Source of the DNA: Elusimicrobiota bacterium
Lineage (GTDB): Bacteria; Elusimicrobiota; Elusimicrobia; F11
Direction of reading: 5' to 3'
Assembly (NCBI GenBank): GCA_022072025.1
Contig: JAJVIP010000002.1
Span: 1-39,255, forward strand
DNA: 39,255 nt
Within the stretch, counting starts at the first letter, position 1. Every line of letters starts with the position of its first letter. The notes beneath the pieces were generated by a model. The model ran no database searches and was not told where the DNA came from. It saw nothing but the letters and a program-made list of their open reading frames with translations. Of the stretch, positions 15,545 through 27,300 are shown one piece after another. The translations under genes were made by a program, and so were the position numbers.

Positions 15545-17083
15545 ATGGAGCAAACCCAACTTCAAAAAGAACGTCAGCGGTTTCGAAGGTATTCATGGAG
15601 TGGGGCGGCCCTGTTGGCCGCGGTTCTTGGTGTGTTTAATTTTGTGGTGAGTTTTCTGCCGATTCGCTTGGATACCTCTCAAGGTCAAGCCTATTCTCTG
15701 TCGCGAGGTTCGAAAGACATATTGAAAAAGTTGGATGATACGCTGCTTGTCAAAGTGGTTTTCTCCTCGGACCTTCCGGCGGTTTACAAATTGAACGAAC
15801 GCTATTTGATGGATCTTCTCTCTGAATACAAACGCGCTTCTCGTGGGAAAATTCGGGTGGAATATGTGGACCCCAGCGCGACCCCCGACGCGAAACGTGA
15901 AGCGATGACGTTGGGGGTCGCCCCCATTCAGCTCGATGTTCGTTCCCGGGACAGGCGGGAGGTGAAGGAATGTTTTATGGGGGTGGCCTTCCTCTACGGT
16001 GATAAACGGGAGGCCATTGCGATCGTTCAAGACACCTCCAACTTGGAGTATGAAATGTCGGTTCGGTTTAAACGATTGTTGGATCCGGTGAAACCCAAAC
16101 TTGGATTCGTGACGAACGGGAACGCCATGACGCTCGACAGTCCTTCTCTTTCAAATTTAAGAGCCCCCTTGGCACAGCTTTATGACATTGAACAAGTGGA
16201 TCTCGAGAAATCGGTTCCCGCCCACATCAAATCCATCTGGCTCATCGGGCCCACGACGGCCCTTCCCGAACAAGCCATCACCAATCTGCGAGATTACTCA
16301 AAGTCAGGGGGATTCGTGGGCCTGCTCTTAAACCGACACATGGAAAATGTGGAGCAATTCCGCGCCTCACCGGTCAACCCGGGAATGGATTCTTTTCTGT
16401 CGGATTGGGGGTTGACCTTGAGAGAGGGGCTGGTGCTGGACCCGCGCGCGGACCGAATTCAAGTCCAATCCGTTCAAGGCGCTTTTCGGATGATCAATGT
16501 GATTGATTACCCCTACTTTCCGTGGGTCAGTGATTTGAACCGAAATCATTCAACCACAAAAAATCTTGAGGGGGTTTCCCTTCCGTTTGTTTCTCCGATT
16601 GAAGTGTCGCAACAAGTGGCCGGCGTGGTCACCACGCCTCTGGCCAAAAGTTCTGAATACAGTTTTTTGGACGAGCGACCCATGGATTTAAACCCCATGA
16701 CCCCTCGTCGTCCTGAGGCCAATTCGGCCAAGGGCCCTTTTATTTTGGGAATGTTGGCCGAAAACAACGGCGCTCGATTGGTTTTGTTTGGAACTTCTCG
16801 ATTCATTCAGTCGGAATATCCCAGCCAACCCAGCAACTTTGGCCTCCTTGGAAATCTTCTCGATTGGTCCGTTCAGGATGAGGCCCTCATTCAAATCAGG
16901 TCCAAAGGAGTGGCCCGCCGGCCGCTGAAGGAACAGTCGGATGGAGTTCGTCTGCTGATTAAATACGCCATGTTTTTTGGATTGCCGCTCTTGTCTTTGT
17001 TGGTGGGGCTGTGGATGTGGCGGTCCCAGAAAATTCGCCGGTCCCTTTTGCCATTGGAATATCGGGAGAGTAGCGCGGGATGA
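15545..17083 (+). CDS. GldG-like ABC auxiliary membrane protein
   Basis: A 512-residue protein with one N-terminal membrane helix (about 17-39), a large extracytoplasmic region, and one C-terminal helix (about 478-496). The segment after the first helix, YSLSRGSKDILKKLDD, matches the start of the GldG/ABC_transp_aux family. The mid region GLLLNRHMEN and FGTSRFIQ also fits this family. The start directly follows the TAA of the permease, with GGAG about eight bases upstream. The stop overlaps the next start by four bases (ATGA). GldG-like proteins accompany GldA/GldF-type exporters; their function is unclear. Confidence 0.88.
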   Translation: MEQTQLQKERQRFRRYSWSGAALLAAVLGVFNFVVSFLPIRLDTSQGQAYSLSRGSKDILKKLDDTLLVKVVFSSDLPAVYKLNERYLMDLLSEYKRASRGKIRVEYVDPSATPDAKREAMTLGVAPIQLDVRSRDRREVKECFMGVAFLYGDKREAIAIVQDTSNLEYEMSVRFKRLLDPVKPKLGFVTNGNAMTLDSPSLSNLRAPLAQLYDIEQVDLEKSVPAHIKSIWLIGPTTALPEQAITNLRDYSKSGGFVGLLLNRHMENVEQFRASPVNPGMDSFLSDWGLTLREGLVLDPRADRIQVQSVQGAFRMINVIDYPYFPWVSDLNRNHSTTKNLEGVSLPFVSPIEVSQQVAGVVTTPLAKSSEYSFLDERPMDLNPMTPRRPEANSAKGPFILGMLAENNGARLVLFGTSRFIQSEYPSQPSNFGLLGNLLDWSVQDEALIQIRSKGVARRPLKEQSDGVRLLIKYAMFFGLPLLSLLVGLWMWRSQKIRRSLLPLEYRESSAG

Positions 17084-18006
17084 AAAAGAAACTGGTCATT
17101 TTGAGCGGGTTGTTTGTCCTCCTGGCCGTGGCGGCCATTTATTTTTCTCTTCAAAGGCGTCCCTCTTCTCTCACCCTCAATCCGCTTGAGAAAATTGAAT
17201 TATCCGCCATCTCAAAGATCAGCATTGAAAACACCAAAGGAAAAGTTGATCTCGAAAAGTCAACCGAGGGATGGCTGATTGTTTCACCCGTGAAAGACGC
17301 CGCGGATCCTTCGCTTGTGTCGGAAATCTTGGAGAATTTGCTGTCATTTTCAGCGGGGTCAGTGATATCTGAAAACCCAGCGAAATATTCTGAATTCCAA
17401 ATTGACGACGCGCAGGCCACCCATCTCCAGGTTTATGCGGAGGGGAAACCCGAACCCGTTTTGAATGGATATGTGGGGAAAAATGCGATGGGATATCAAT
17501 CCTTTTATTTTCGGTTTTCCGGGTCCAAGCCTGTTTACATTGCCCAAGGACTTCCGTATCTCAACCGGGAACCGAAAGATTATCGTGATAGTCGGCTGTT
17601 TCCCGTTTCGGTTCAGGAGGCCACGGCCGTTAAAGTCTTTCAGGATAAATTTAAGATGGACATAGTCAAATCGAGCGCCACCTGGGAGCATCGCTTCAGC
17701 AGCAAAACGGTGGATTCCGCTCTGGTGACGAGCGCCCTTTCAAAACTTGAAAGGATATCTGTTCAGGATTTTGGAACGGGCCAGGAGAACCCCAAAGATT
17801 TGGGATTGGACAAGCCCTTTTTGGTGGTAACTTTGGAGGCCAATACCAAAACCTTCACTCTGACCGTCGGAAATAAAGTGAAAAGTTCGGTCCCTTCAGC
17901 CCCGTCGACTCGTTATGCCAAAACTGAAGGTCGTGAGGCCGTCTTGATCCTGGATGAAAACTCCTTGAACGAGTTTCCAACAGCCCTCAAATCCTTTCCC
18001 AAATAA
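17080..18006 (+). CDS. DUF4340 domain protein
   Basis: A 308-residue protein with an N-terminal membrane anchor (about 4-22, LVILSGLFVLLAVAAIYF) and an extracytoplasmic beta-rich region of the DUF4340 type. Typical features are ISIENTKGKVDLEKSTEGW near the start, YRDSRLFPV in the middle, and a final YAKTEGREAVLILDE strand pair. Members of this family regularly follow GldG-like genes. It ends the operon, with a Shine-Dalgarno GGGAG 12 bases before its start. A possible partner of the GldG-like protein on the outer face of the inner membrane. Confidence 0.85.
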   Translation: MKKKLVILSGLFVLLAVAAIYFSLQRRPSSLTLNPLEKIELSAISKISIENTKGKVDLEKSTEGWLIVSPVKDAADPSLVSEILENLLSFSAGSVISENPAKYSEFQIDDAQATHLQVYAEGKPEPVLNGYVGKNAMGYQSFYFRFSGSKPVYIAQGLPYLNREPKDYRDSRLFPVSVQEATAVKVFQDKFKMDIVKSSATWEHRFSSKTVDSALVTSALSKLERISVQDFGTGQENPKDLGLDKPFLVVTLEANTKTFTLTVGNKVKSSVPSAPSTRYAKTEGREAVLILDENSLNEFPTALKSFPK

Positions 18007-18093
18007 CCAACCCCCAAGATTGCCTCAATTAAAAACGCACCTGGGCAATTCTTCTTGCAAACACAATCTGTTTTGGGGCCTTCCGTCGCTGAA

Positions 18094-18324
18094 AGAGACT
18101 GTTGCGAAAGTAAGCATTAAGCCGTCATCCCGGCAATCTTTTGGCCGGGATCCAGGTTCACCGTCGGGCGAAAACCTGGGCCCCGTACCGTTCCACAATG
18201 ATCTTGGTCGGTACGTACCGGCATTATGAAATTCAATGTATCGGTACGGCCAAAGACATGCCGGGGCGACAGCGTTTTGTGCAGTACCTTTAGGTACGAA
18301 TTTGTCCATTTCGCAACTGTCTCT
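18094..18324. mobile_element. MITE-like element with 16-bp terminal inverted repeats (repeat copy 4)
   Basis: AGAGACTGTTGCGAAA (18094-18109) and TTTCGCAACTGTCTCT (18309-18324) are terminal inverted repeats with one mismatch. Inside are CATCCCGGC...GCCGGGAT hairpins, the GTACCGTTCCACAATGATCT module shared with copy 3, and the tail shared with copy 1. At 231 bp with no coding capacity, it looks like a non-autonomous transposable element. Copies 1-3 are partial or rearranged relatives. Confidence 0.75.
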
Positions 18325-18380
18325 GAAAAAGTTCATTGAATTTTAATCCCGTCTTAAGGCGGAATTCTCGGGTTTCCCTC

Positions 18381-18386
18381 TACAAT
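18381..18386 (+). promoter_or_regulatory. Candidate -10 box for giant gene 2
   Basis: TACAAT overlaps the first ATG (18385) and lies seven bases before the second in-frame ATG at 18394. If used, transcription would begin at about 18393 and translation at 18394 on a leaderless mRNA, giving a better signal peptide (MNSQVFRRFF...). No good -35 is visible and there is no Shine-Dalgarno before either ATG. Confidence 0.4.
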
Positions 18387-21300
18387 GGACCCGATGAACT
18401 CCCAGGTATTCCGCAGGTTTTTTTCCGCCTTTTTAACGACCCTCTATTTCACCACTCAGGTGGTGTTGGGCTCGGCGACAGAGTCAAATTTCTGGGCTGA
18501 ACGGAAAAAGACCTCCTTACCAAAAAACTCATTGTTGGCGGCGCTGCCCGCCTCACGCGCCACTCCCGTCCTTCACCAACTTCCCTCCCTCGCTCCGACC
18601 ACGATTTCGACATTAGAGGGGGCAGCAGAGGGGTCAGGTCTTGATGCGACAAGACCTGACCCCTCTGCCCCCTGGATCGATTCGATCCCCTTGACCCACG
18701 GCTCACTCCAAGAAGTTTACGAGTCCAGCGACGAAGAAAACCAACCTCCGGTTGTGATCGTTCAAGATATCCACATGAACCCCGAAGCGCAGACCAACAT
18801 TGCCGGTATTCTGCAAGAACTGATCAATCACAAGAAAGTTGGAGCGGTGGGCGTCGAAGGGGCTTTCGACGTGTTCGATTTCCAACCCTTTCGCCGCTTT
18901 GAGGACAAGCAAACCGTTAAGACGGTAACTGAGGCGTTCTTAAAGAAAAACCTTCTGGCCGCCGCGTCCTACGTGGGGGTCACCAGTCCGACAGAACCAC
19001 CCCTTTTCATCGGGATGGATGACCACGCGTATTACGACGCCAATGTGCGGGCCTATCTGGATAGTCGATCAATCAAAGAGAAAGCCGTTTCGGAAGTCCG
19101 CGCCCGCCAACAAGCGCAGCAAGATAAAAAGAAAAAGGTTTTTTCAACCGAACTTCTCCGGTTCGATCAGCTCAGGTCCGCGCATGCAAAGGGGACCGTG
19201 GGATTGGGTGAATACGTGAAGAACTTATGTCCCTCCCCATCGTTTCACAATGGGGGGGAGGTCGCCAAAGTCACGCGCAACTCAAACACAAGCGCAGGCG
19301 GCGACTCGCCGGGGCGAGGGTTTCCTTTTGTCCTTGATCAATTCCTCTCCGCTTACGAAATCGAATCGACCCTCAATTTCAAACAGGCCGAACGCGAACG
19401 GCAGAGCGTTATCGAACAACTGACAAAAACTTTAAATGAGCAAGAAATGTCCGAACTCATGTCTCAAAGTCTTTCCTATCGCATGGGACGTCTTGGGTTC
19501 GGAGCTTATTATCAGGGACTTAAAAAACTCTGCCTCAAGAAAGGACTTTCGCTTTCCCCTACGCCGGCGTTTGATGAATACATTCGATATGTGCTTCTTG
19601 CCGACGGCATCCAGGCGAAAGAGCTCTATGAGGCCCTCGAGAAATTGGAGAGCCGCGTTCTTCGGTCGCTTGTAAAAACCCGTGAGGAGCAAGAATTGGT
19701 TGACGAGAGCGAGCGCACCGTTCTTCAGAGCAAGTTGTTGGAGTTTTCATTGACCCCCAAAGAATGGGAGAAATATAACCGTATCGGACGCGGCGTGAAC
19801 AGCGTGCCTCTCCAACCCTTCGAAGATTTCTATCGGTATGCGGATTTGCGCAGTGACAAGATGGTTCAGAATCTGCTGGCGCGGATTCAAATCGCTCCGT
19901 CCGAAACCCTCGCCGTTAAATCCGAAATCCTAAACTCTAATGAAGTTTCAAATCCCAAATTATTAAACCAACAAAGAAAAGGCTTGGGATTTGGGGCTAC
20001 GGACTTGGGGTTTCCAAAACCGCAGGTTTTGATCACGGGAGGGTTCCACACTCCCAGAATCACGGCGCTTTTACGTCAGAAGAAGATTTCCTACGCCGTC
20101 ATCTCCCCCAAGATCACCCACCTTCGTCAAGACTCCGGTGGGCAAGCCGAGTACCTTTCCGTTTTTGCGCGTGAAAAAACCCCGCTCGACAAGTTGTTCC
20201 AGGGGGAAAAACTTTTCTTAAGTCCCTCCAAAATCCAAACCACCGATCCCAGCACCGCAGTCACACTTCAAGGCAGTCTCTGCGCGAATGTACTCGGTGT
20301 ACTCACCTTCCCTTGGAAGATCGGCAAAAGGTTTTTCACCTTTCACGTCCGCATTCTGAACAAAGCCGACCCGACACAAGTCGAGGTCGAACTTTCCAAA
20401 TGGGATTGGTTCTATCTCACCCTCCTGGTGAACTGGGAAAACGCCCTCTTTTTTCTGGTTCCCGCAACCCGATATTTGCTGAACACTCTATTACCCGAAT
20501 CATCGCCTGTGACCTGGTGGATTGTCAGCGGCGTTTATTTGCTGAGCGCCGCCCTTTTCGCCGCCGCCCATCCGAACCCAGAGAAAAAAACTTGGTTGAG
20601 ATGGGCCAAGTGGATCGTCTTGTTCGGAATGGGACTTTGCATCGGAGCCCCCTTCGCTTCAACCTCACTGGGCTTCTTGAACGCGGTTCTTATCTCCATT
20701 TCCATCCACACTCCGTTCAACCCATTGCTTCTTCGAGCCCGGTCTTTGTTTGCTGACGTGCCGTACCTGGGAGACTTCCTTCGTTGGGTGCCGCTGGCAT
20801 CTACGTTATCACCGACCAGGCGCCGCCGTCCCCGACGACCATCTATTTCTTTACCTGCACTCCCGAACCAATATCCGTTGAATGCTCACACCCTCTCAGT
20901 TGGCCTTATGAACACATATCTTCTCAAGCTTTATCTAAAAAAGTTTCACGCAGTGGGAGCAGAGTATTCCCAATCCGCTCGATATGCGTTCCTGGCCTTC
21001 GCCGAGCTTTTGGTTCGAGAAGATCCGACAGGACAAACCTTCCGCGACGTGTGGCTTCCCAACTTTGAAGGCGAGAGTGATCTGCAAACACTTTTCTTGG
21101 TGGGCAAAATTCTTTCGGAACACGCGCCGGAGGTATTCAAAGCAGAATGGATTCCAGCTTTCAACAAATACCCGGATCAATGGCAGGGGGACCTGCATAA
21201 TTTTCTTCTTCGGTACACCGAAGATAGAGACGATTACAAACAGGTCAGAAGGTTGGTTGATGAGGATCCATCGGGCAATTCGGCTCTCGCACACTTTCAG

Positions 21301-24300
21301 AACACGCGCGATAATGATTCACACTCGATGAAAATTCTGAGCGGATACACGAACGTTTTGAATCAATCAAGAGAGGCCTTGAAATCTTTTATCTCGTCCG
21401 ATGAACCGTTCGTTCCCTTGGGAAAAGCACTGTACGACCCCGTTGCTCTTTGGCCGATCCTCAAAAATTTTTCTGATCAGATGGGGAGTGCCCAGTTTGC
21501 TCAATCAGCCGTTGCACTTGGATGTCTTGTGCTCAGCGAGGGAGAACCTTCAAGACTTGAGAATTCCACAAGAGCTTGGGAAACGCTGATTGATATTCTG
21601 GCCACTCTAAAAAAATTCAACATTCGCCATGAAGGACAAAGGTACCTGCTGGTTTCGGCGGTGACTGCGCTTGGAAGACAATCTGATCCGATTGATGCAG
21701 AGGTGATGTCGATTGCTGTTCGTAATTATTTCAATTTGAAATCAGGAGAACGCGTCGCCAGAGGCAACAAATCGCCAAAAACCCAGATTGCGCACGTTCT
21801 CCTGGACGCAGCTCTCAATCAAAACGAGTTGCCCTCAGATTTTGCAGCCATGTGGAAAGAATTTGTTGACACGAAAAACCACAACACGGTTCTGCCGTTT
21901 GTCGAAACGCTCATCCATGACGCAAATTGGCGATTGGTCAAGGAACTTAACCCGGGTTTCCATGCCCCCGCTGAAACGCGGACCTTGGTGCGTTTGATTG
22001 AAACGTTCGTGTCGTGGTCGAATGGTGTCGAACCAAAGAAATCCGGTGCTTACTGGGTCCAAGCTCATCGCGTGATGGCTTGTATCCTACGGGACCAAAA
22101 CTCCTGGAATGAATTAGGACTGAATCAAGAAGTGAAAGATCACTATTATCCACGCCAATTCTTGAGAGAGGCCCAGATAAAGATCTACCAATTGGCAGCT
22201 CGGACCTATGGGCGATATGCCGGTTTTCAAGCGCCTTTGGACGAATTTATGATTGGTGATTTATTGGAGGACGAAACTCACAAGCTTCCCATTGAAGAAC
22301 GGGTCGAAGCATTTCGAAACAAAGCAAAGAAAATTGTGGACGAAATTAGAAGTCGCTTATCCGCAGAAGAACGGGGCCAACTTCAGCCATTGGTTGACCT
22401 GATGGTCCAGTTTCACGAGATGTTCGACAATCAAGGCAGATTAGACAAAGTGAAGATTCTCAAAATTCAGGCTGACCGTCTCGAAAACATCATAGGTACG
22501 GCCGTTGGCAAAATTCTGCGTCTGGAAAAGAGCGTCTCATTAGAAAGTGTTCAAGAGTTGGATGAACAGGAGTTTCGGGTCATTCGTTACCTCATGAAAT
22601 ATCCCCAGTTCATGGAACATTCTCATCCGTTAAGTGCGCCTCTGCGTGCCTATTACTTGGTTCGGTTTGGCGGGAAAACCAAAGAAGAGGCAACCAGTAA
22701 ATTTTATGAGGCTTTGAATTTGCCGGCGCAGACCCCCCATGACAAGAAAGTTTTGGAGGGGCCTCAACCCTTAACCGGTCATGTTTTCACTGGGAAACTT
22801 TCTCCAGAACAAAGGGAAAGACTGGGACAGTGGTCTGAGGGTCTTCGCCATCTGTCTTTTATTATCGGTGAATTGAAGCAAGGCGAAAATCCAGATAAGG
22901 AACTTGCGAAACTTTTAGAAGACATCAAAGCCAACCGGCAACCCACTGCAGCAGATTACGCTACATATCGATCCGCTATAAAAGAACGCATATCAGAAAG
23001 GGAAGCCTCGGCGACAGGAACGATTCAAGAAAACCTTCGTATTGCGGAAGGCCACTTTCGTCGCTTTGATGAACTCAATGCGCAGGTGGAGGCGGATGCA
23101 GATACCGAAGAGGTAATGCGCAACGTGCGGAGTGTTGAGGTGGAAATCTCCATAGAGAATGATCCGATTCAGAAACTTCATTTGGGATGGCCGAGTTTGG
23201 GGGGAAGCTGCCTAGATCTGATCGACGGCAGCAACGGGAAATATGCGGCGGCTCACACCATACATCCCTTGGTTCGGGTCGTCTTTATTCGGGAAAAAGG
23301 CGCGGAGCCCGGGAAATCTCCACTCGCGCGCATCAGCGTGGCCTACGATCCTGTGAGCGGCGTGCTGTTCGCGATCAGCCCCATCAAAACCAACTCAGAA
23401 TTTGAATTTTCTCCATTGGTGGGCGAATTCATGGCCCAATGGTCAAAACTAGGCGTGGATGTGGTTCTCCCCAAATCTTTGTCTTACGATGAAAGTCTTG
23501 AAAACGGATTTATCGAGGGGATTGACAACGTTGCCTTAGCAAAAGGCCCCATAGACTTTTATTCAGATCTAACCGGCTTCGAAACTGGAACCTTTCGGAA
23601 GAACTTGGAGGGCATGGTACTGAGAAGACCCTCAGAGCGGAAACCTGGACTTGAGCATGCCGACGAAGCCGCAGCCACCTATACCGGTGAAAACATGACT
23701 GACATCCAGCACGATTCTTTTCGGTTGACCATGGCAGAAGCCGATCAACAGTCCATCAACTGGACCATTGACGAACTGGTGCAGAATGCTCTTAACGCAA
23801 ACATGGCCACAGGCATGTCGTTCGAAGAGGCACTGCGTTCGGTGAAAATCCAACCTCGATTGTCATTTGACAAATCCACCCTGGCCATCGAAATATCCAA
23901 TGAAATACCTTTCGATGAAAAGGAATTTTCCAAAAGGTTACCTTCCGTTCTCATCACCTTGCTCCGCATGCGGGAACGTTCAGGCGACATGATTGGTCTG
24001 TTAACGGATTTATTTGTGGACCCGCGCCGCGGCAGGGAAGCGCTGGCAGAAACCATTTTGCGTGTCGAGCAGGCTATTAACAAAACAAGCGCAGGATGGG
24101 CGCTCACACCGGGCGAGATCTTCCTTCTACTCCGTTCTCCATTTTTCTCGACCAAATCCGAAAATCAAGAACAGTTGTATGGGATATCCGCCGACAATAT
24201 CCCTATGCTGGGAATCTCTGGCGGCGCAGGGCTGGGATTGGCGAAGGGAGCCGAATTACTCAAACAAATGGGCCTGCGGTTGGCCGCGCGGTTTGACGGT

Positions 24301-27300
24301 AAACGAACAACGTTCGTGATCCTCATACTAACAGAGGGCCGTGTTGAGCTTGCCCAAGTTTCCCAAGGTACTCTTAACCGTCATTTGGCTGAAATTGCCC
24401 AAGAGAACTATTGGACCGCAAAAAATGCGGCGACTGGGAATCAATTGAGTGGATACACATTTCCTTTTCCCCAAAATTTGAGGCCGCCCGATCCCGGCGG
24501 CCTCATGGAGTGGGTGCGGGAGGTGTTTTATCCAGATATGAGTCCATCGGACTACGCTGCCGACGCTTACTGGCTGGAAAACTGGGTGTTGTACAAGTGG
24601 TTGGGGCCCACCGTGGGGTTATTTGTTTTTGGGCTCGCCTACCACCTCGGATTGCCTGATATAGGCCTCGGTGCGGTTCAGGCGGGAGACCTTCTTTCTT
24701 CCTTCAAAGCGGCAAACGCCGTGCTGTGGGGCATTTTCGCGCTTGGGCACGTGCCGCACTTGGTTGTTTGGTTCGTCCAGCCGCTGATGAATTTGGTTGG
24801 GCGCCCCAAAAGAACCAGAGGCGACCGTGCCCCGCCTTTGACATTACCAAGCCTTGTCAATCACTTTATTCCCGCCCTCCTCATCTCCACCCTCAATATC
24901 ACGCTTCTCACTCTTCCCTGGCTCACCTGGTTCCCCGTTCTCGCCACGCCCCTCACCACCCCGTTGTTCTATGGGGCACTCGTTGTTGTGGGGTTCGTGC
25001 TTGTTCATAAGTACGTTAATTATTTTCTGTCGGTTGGTGCGGAACCAACGTCAACTTTTTCATATGCGCAAGGAATACACCTTCTTAAGAAAATTCAAAG
25101 TGAGCAACCTCTTGAAATGGACGACATTTTTCCAAACGGCAATCCAGATGTCAGAGCCATTTCACTTGTAACCCATCTCATTAAACAGAAAGGGCTTATT
25201 TCAGCGAAAAAAAGAAATGAAATATTCCAGTTAATTTTGCGGAAGGCCGAAGGGTCCATTGAAATTGGGGCGATGAAAAACAGCGACAGCGTGCCTTCGG
25301 TATTGCCAGCACTTTACGATCTCGGAGTGGCTGTCCTTGATTTGGAGATGGAGCAGGCTCGACAGTCACAGATCAGCGCAGATCCAGACATTACGATACC
25401 CGTTTGGGGAATCCGACGCCGAGACCATCTGGAATGGTACGGAATCGCGTATCGGAACAATCGATTGTTTTTTATTTGTGCGGAACAGCATCACAGTTGG
25501 CCTGCCGTGTACTTCCAAAACCTGTTCATATTGATGATGAAGAGAAACCCGCAGAGATATCAATTGCTCTACGAGCCAGGGTTAGGTGAAGTTGACGCGG
25601 TCCGAACCGAAGAACTGTGGGAAAGTCAGATTCCGTATTATTTCGAGGCGGTTCGCCAGAATGTTCCCACCGAAAGGGGGTATGCGACTCTTCATCATGA
25701 AGTTGTTGAAGAAGCCGCCGCTTTGCGTAGCAATGATTCCCATCCTAAGGGCATTGATGACGAAACTCTCGCCGTTGCGTTTCTTTACTCCTACCTTTCG
25801 AATAAATCTTGGTGGAACAATGAAGTTGAGAAACCCGTCACCGCCAACCACTTGGCTTATCTGTGCACCTTGTATGCGTTGGTCGCAGAATTTCGCTTGC
25901 CGCCGGGCCGACTGGACGAAGCGCTTTTGAACGCCTTTAAGCGCTGGGAAGATTTGACGCCAAACGATTTACTTGAACATGTAAACGAAATTTCAAATCT
26001 ATTTTTAACGATCTCAAATAAGAAGCAATGGAAGAATTTTGAGAAGCTGAATTCGGATGCTCCGGATAGAACGACACTTTACATCGCTGGTTTTGCGCAT
26101 GCCGGTATATTTCAGGGAGGATTTCGTTTATTCAATGACGGTTCGCTCAATGGAATAAAGGATCTTTCGAGCTGTGTGCAATTTTCGAAGAAATATCCAG
26201 ATCGTTCGAGATTCAAAATCGCCTATGAGCTTGCTCAAGAATTACCATCTGACATCGACTATCAGAATCCGATGTATTCAACACCCTACGAAAGAGTCAA
26301 GGGAACGCTTGAAAAATGGTTGAAGTTGCACCGAGTATTTCTGGCTTCGCTCGCAAAACACGAAAAAGAAGAATTCAACCTTGCCTCCGACAATCCCGAC
26401 GCTTCATCAGTTGATGCAACGGCACAGCGCGTCAAATCAATTTATCCCGCCTCCATCTGGATCCGTTGGACGGTGGTCGCGTCTGCTGTAGAAACAATCC
26501 TCTATCAATATCTCGGTGTGCGGCTCCTTCCTGGTCTGCTCCTCTGGTTGGCCCCGCAGATGTCGCCCGAATTTGCCGCCATCGTTGGTGTCGGGTGGAC
26601 AACGCTTGCCTTTGTCCTTTTACACGGGAAACAGACCGGAAAACATTTCGCGGTCCGCCTGGGGCTTTCTGTTGTCTTGAGCAGTTTTTTCGGAATCGCG
26701 GATCTTCGGCTGGCTTTCCTTGCCGCCATTGTCACCCACGCCGTTTATAACGCCATGGCCCTCGCGCTTCGCCAATATAAACCCACCCAAGAATTTGCCG
26801 AAACGTGGCTGCCGCTGGCGTCAACGATCACCAAACCGCAAGACGAACCTAATGGGCAACCTTCAGAGACACAAAAGGCCTACATGGATGAGATCGTGAA
26901 AGATGTCTGGGGTCAAGATCCAACTGAGTTCGAGGCGACTTACGGCAAAGATGATGATGGGCATGATTTTATTTTTCTCAAGCATGATGAGATCGATGAG
27001 GTTCACAATGAGAGGTACAGTTTCATATACCTGGTCCGCTTCATTCCGGAAAGCACGGTCGCTTTGAGTCCACGTATTCCCAATTACAAACAGACAAACA
27101 CCCTCATTATGCCGACCAGACCGTCCAATGGATGGTCAGAACAAGTATTGGAGAATGGGCGTAATGCTTTTCGCCGCGCCATTGTTGGAGACCCGAAAAA
27201 CCCTCGCTTTAGAGAGAAAGTTGTATTGGCACGTTACCAAGCAGAAGCGGTGAAAAAAACTTTGGCTGCTCTCGAGGAGCATAAATTGGGAATGAATGTG

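Larger units (their letters stand above)
18742..20229 (+). other. Giant 2: shared N-terminal domain (DxHMNPEAQ...GGFH)
   Basis: Residues about 120-615, homologous to giant 1 residues 155-625. D128 and H130 lie in DIHMNPEAQTNI, E158 in VEGAF, and H555 in ITGGFH. The end, YLSVFAREKTPLDKLFQGEK, also matches. The two copies differ mainly by insertions, including a 30-40 residue stretch near 19231-19325 and the palindrome at 19911-20025. Confidence 0.6.

Noticed and set aside
18007-18093. Intrinsic terminator for the ABC operon
   Set aside because: ATTGCC/GGCAAT arms are only six bases with a long loop and no T-run follows.
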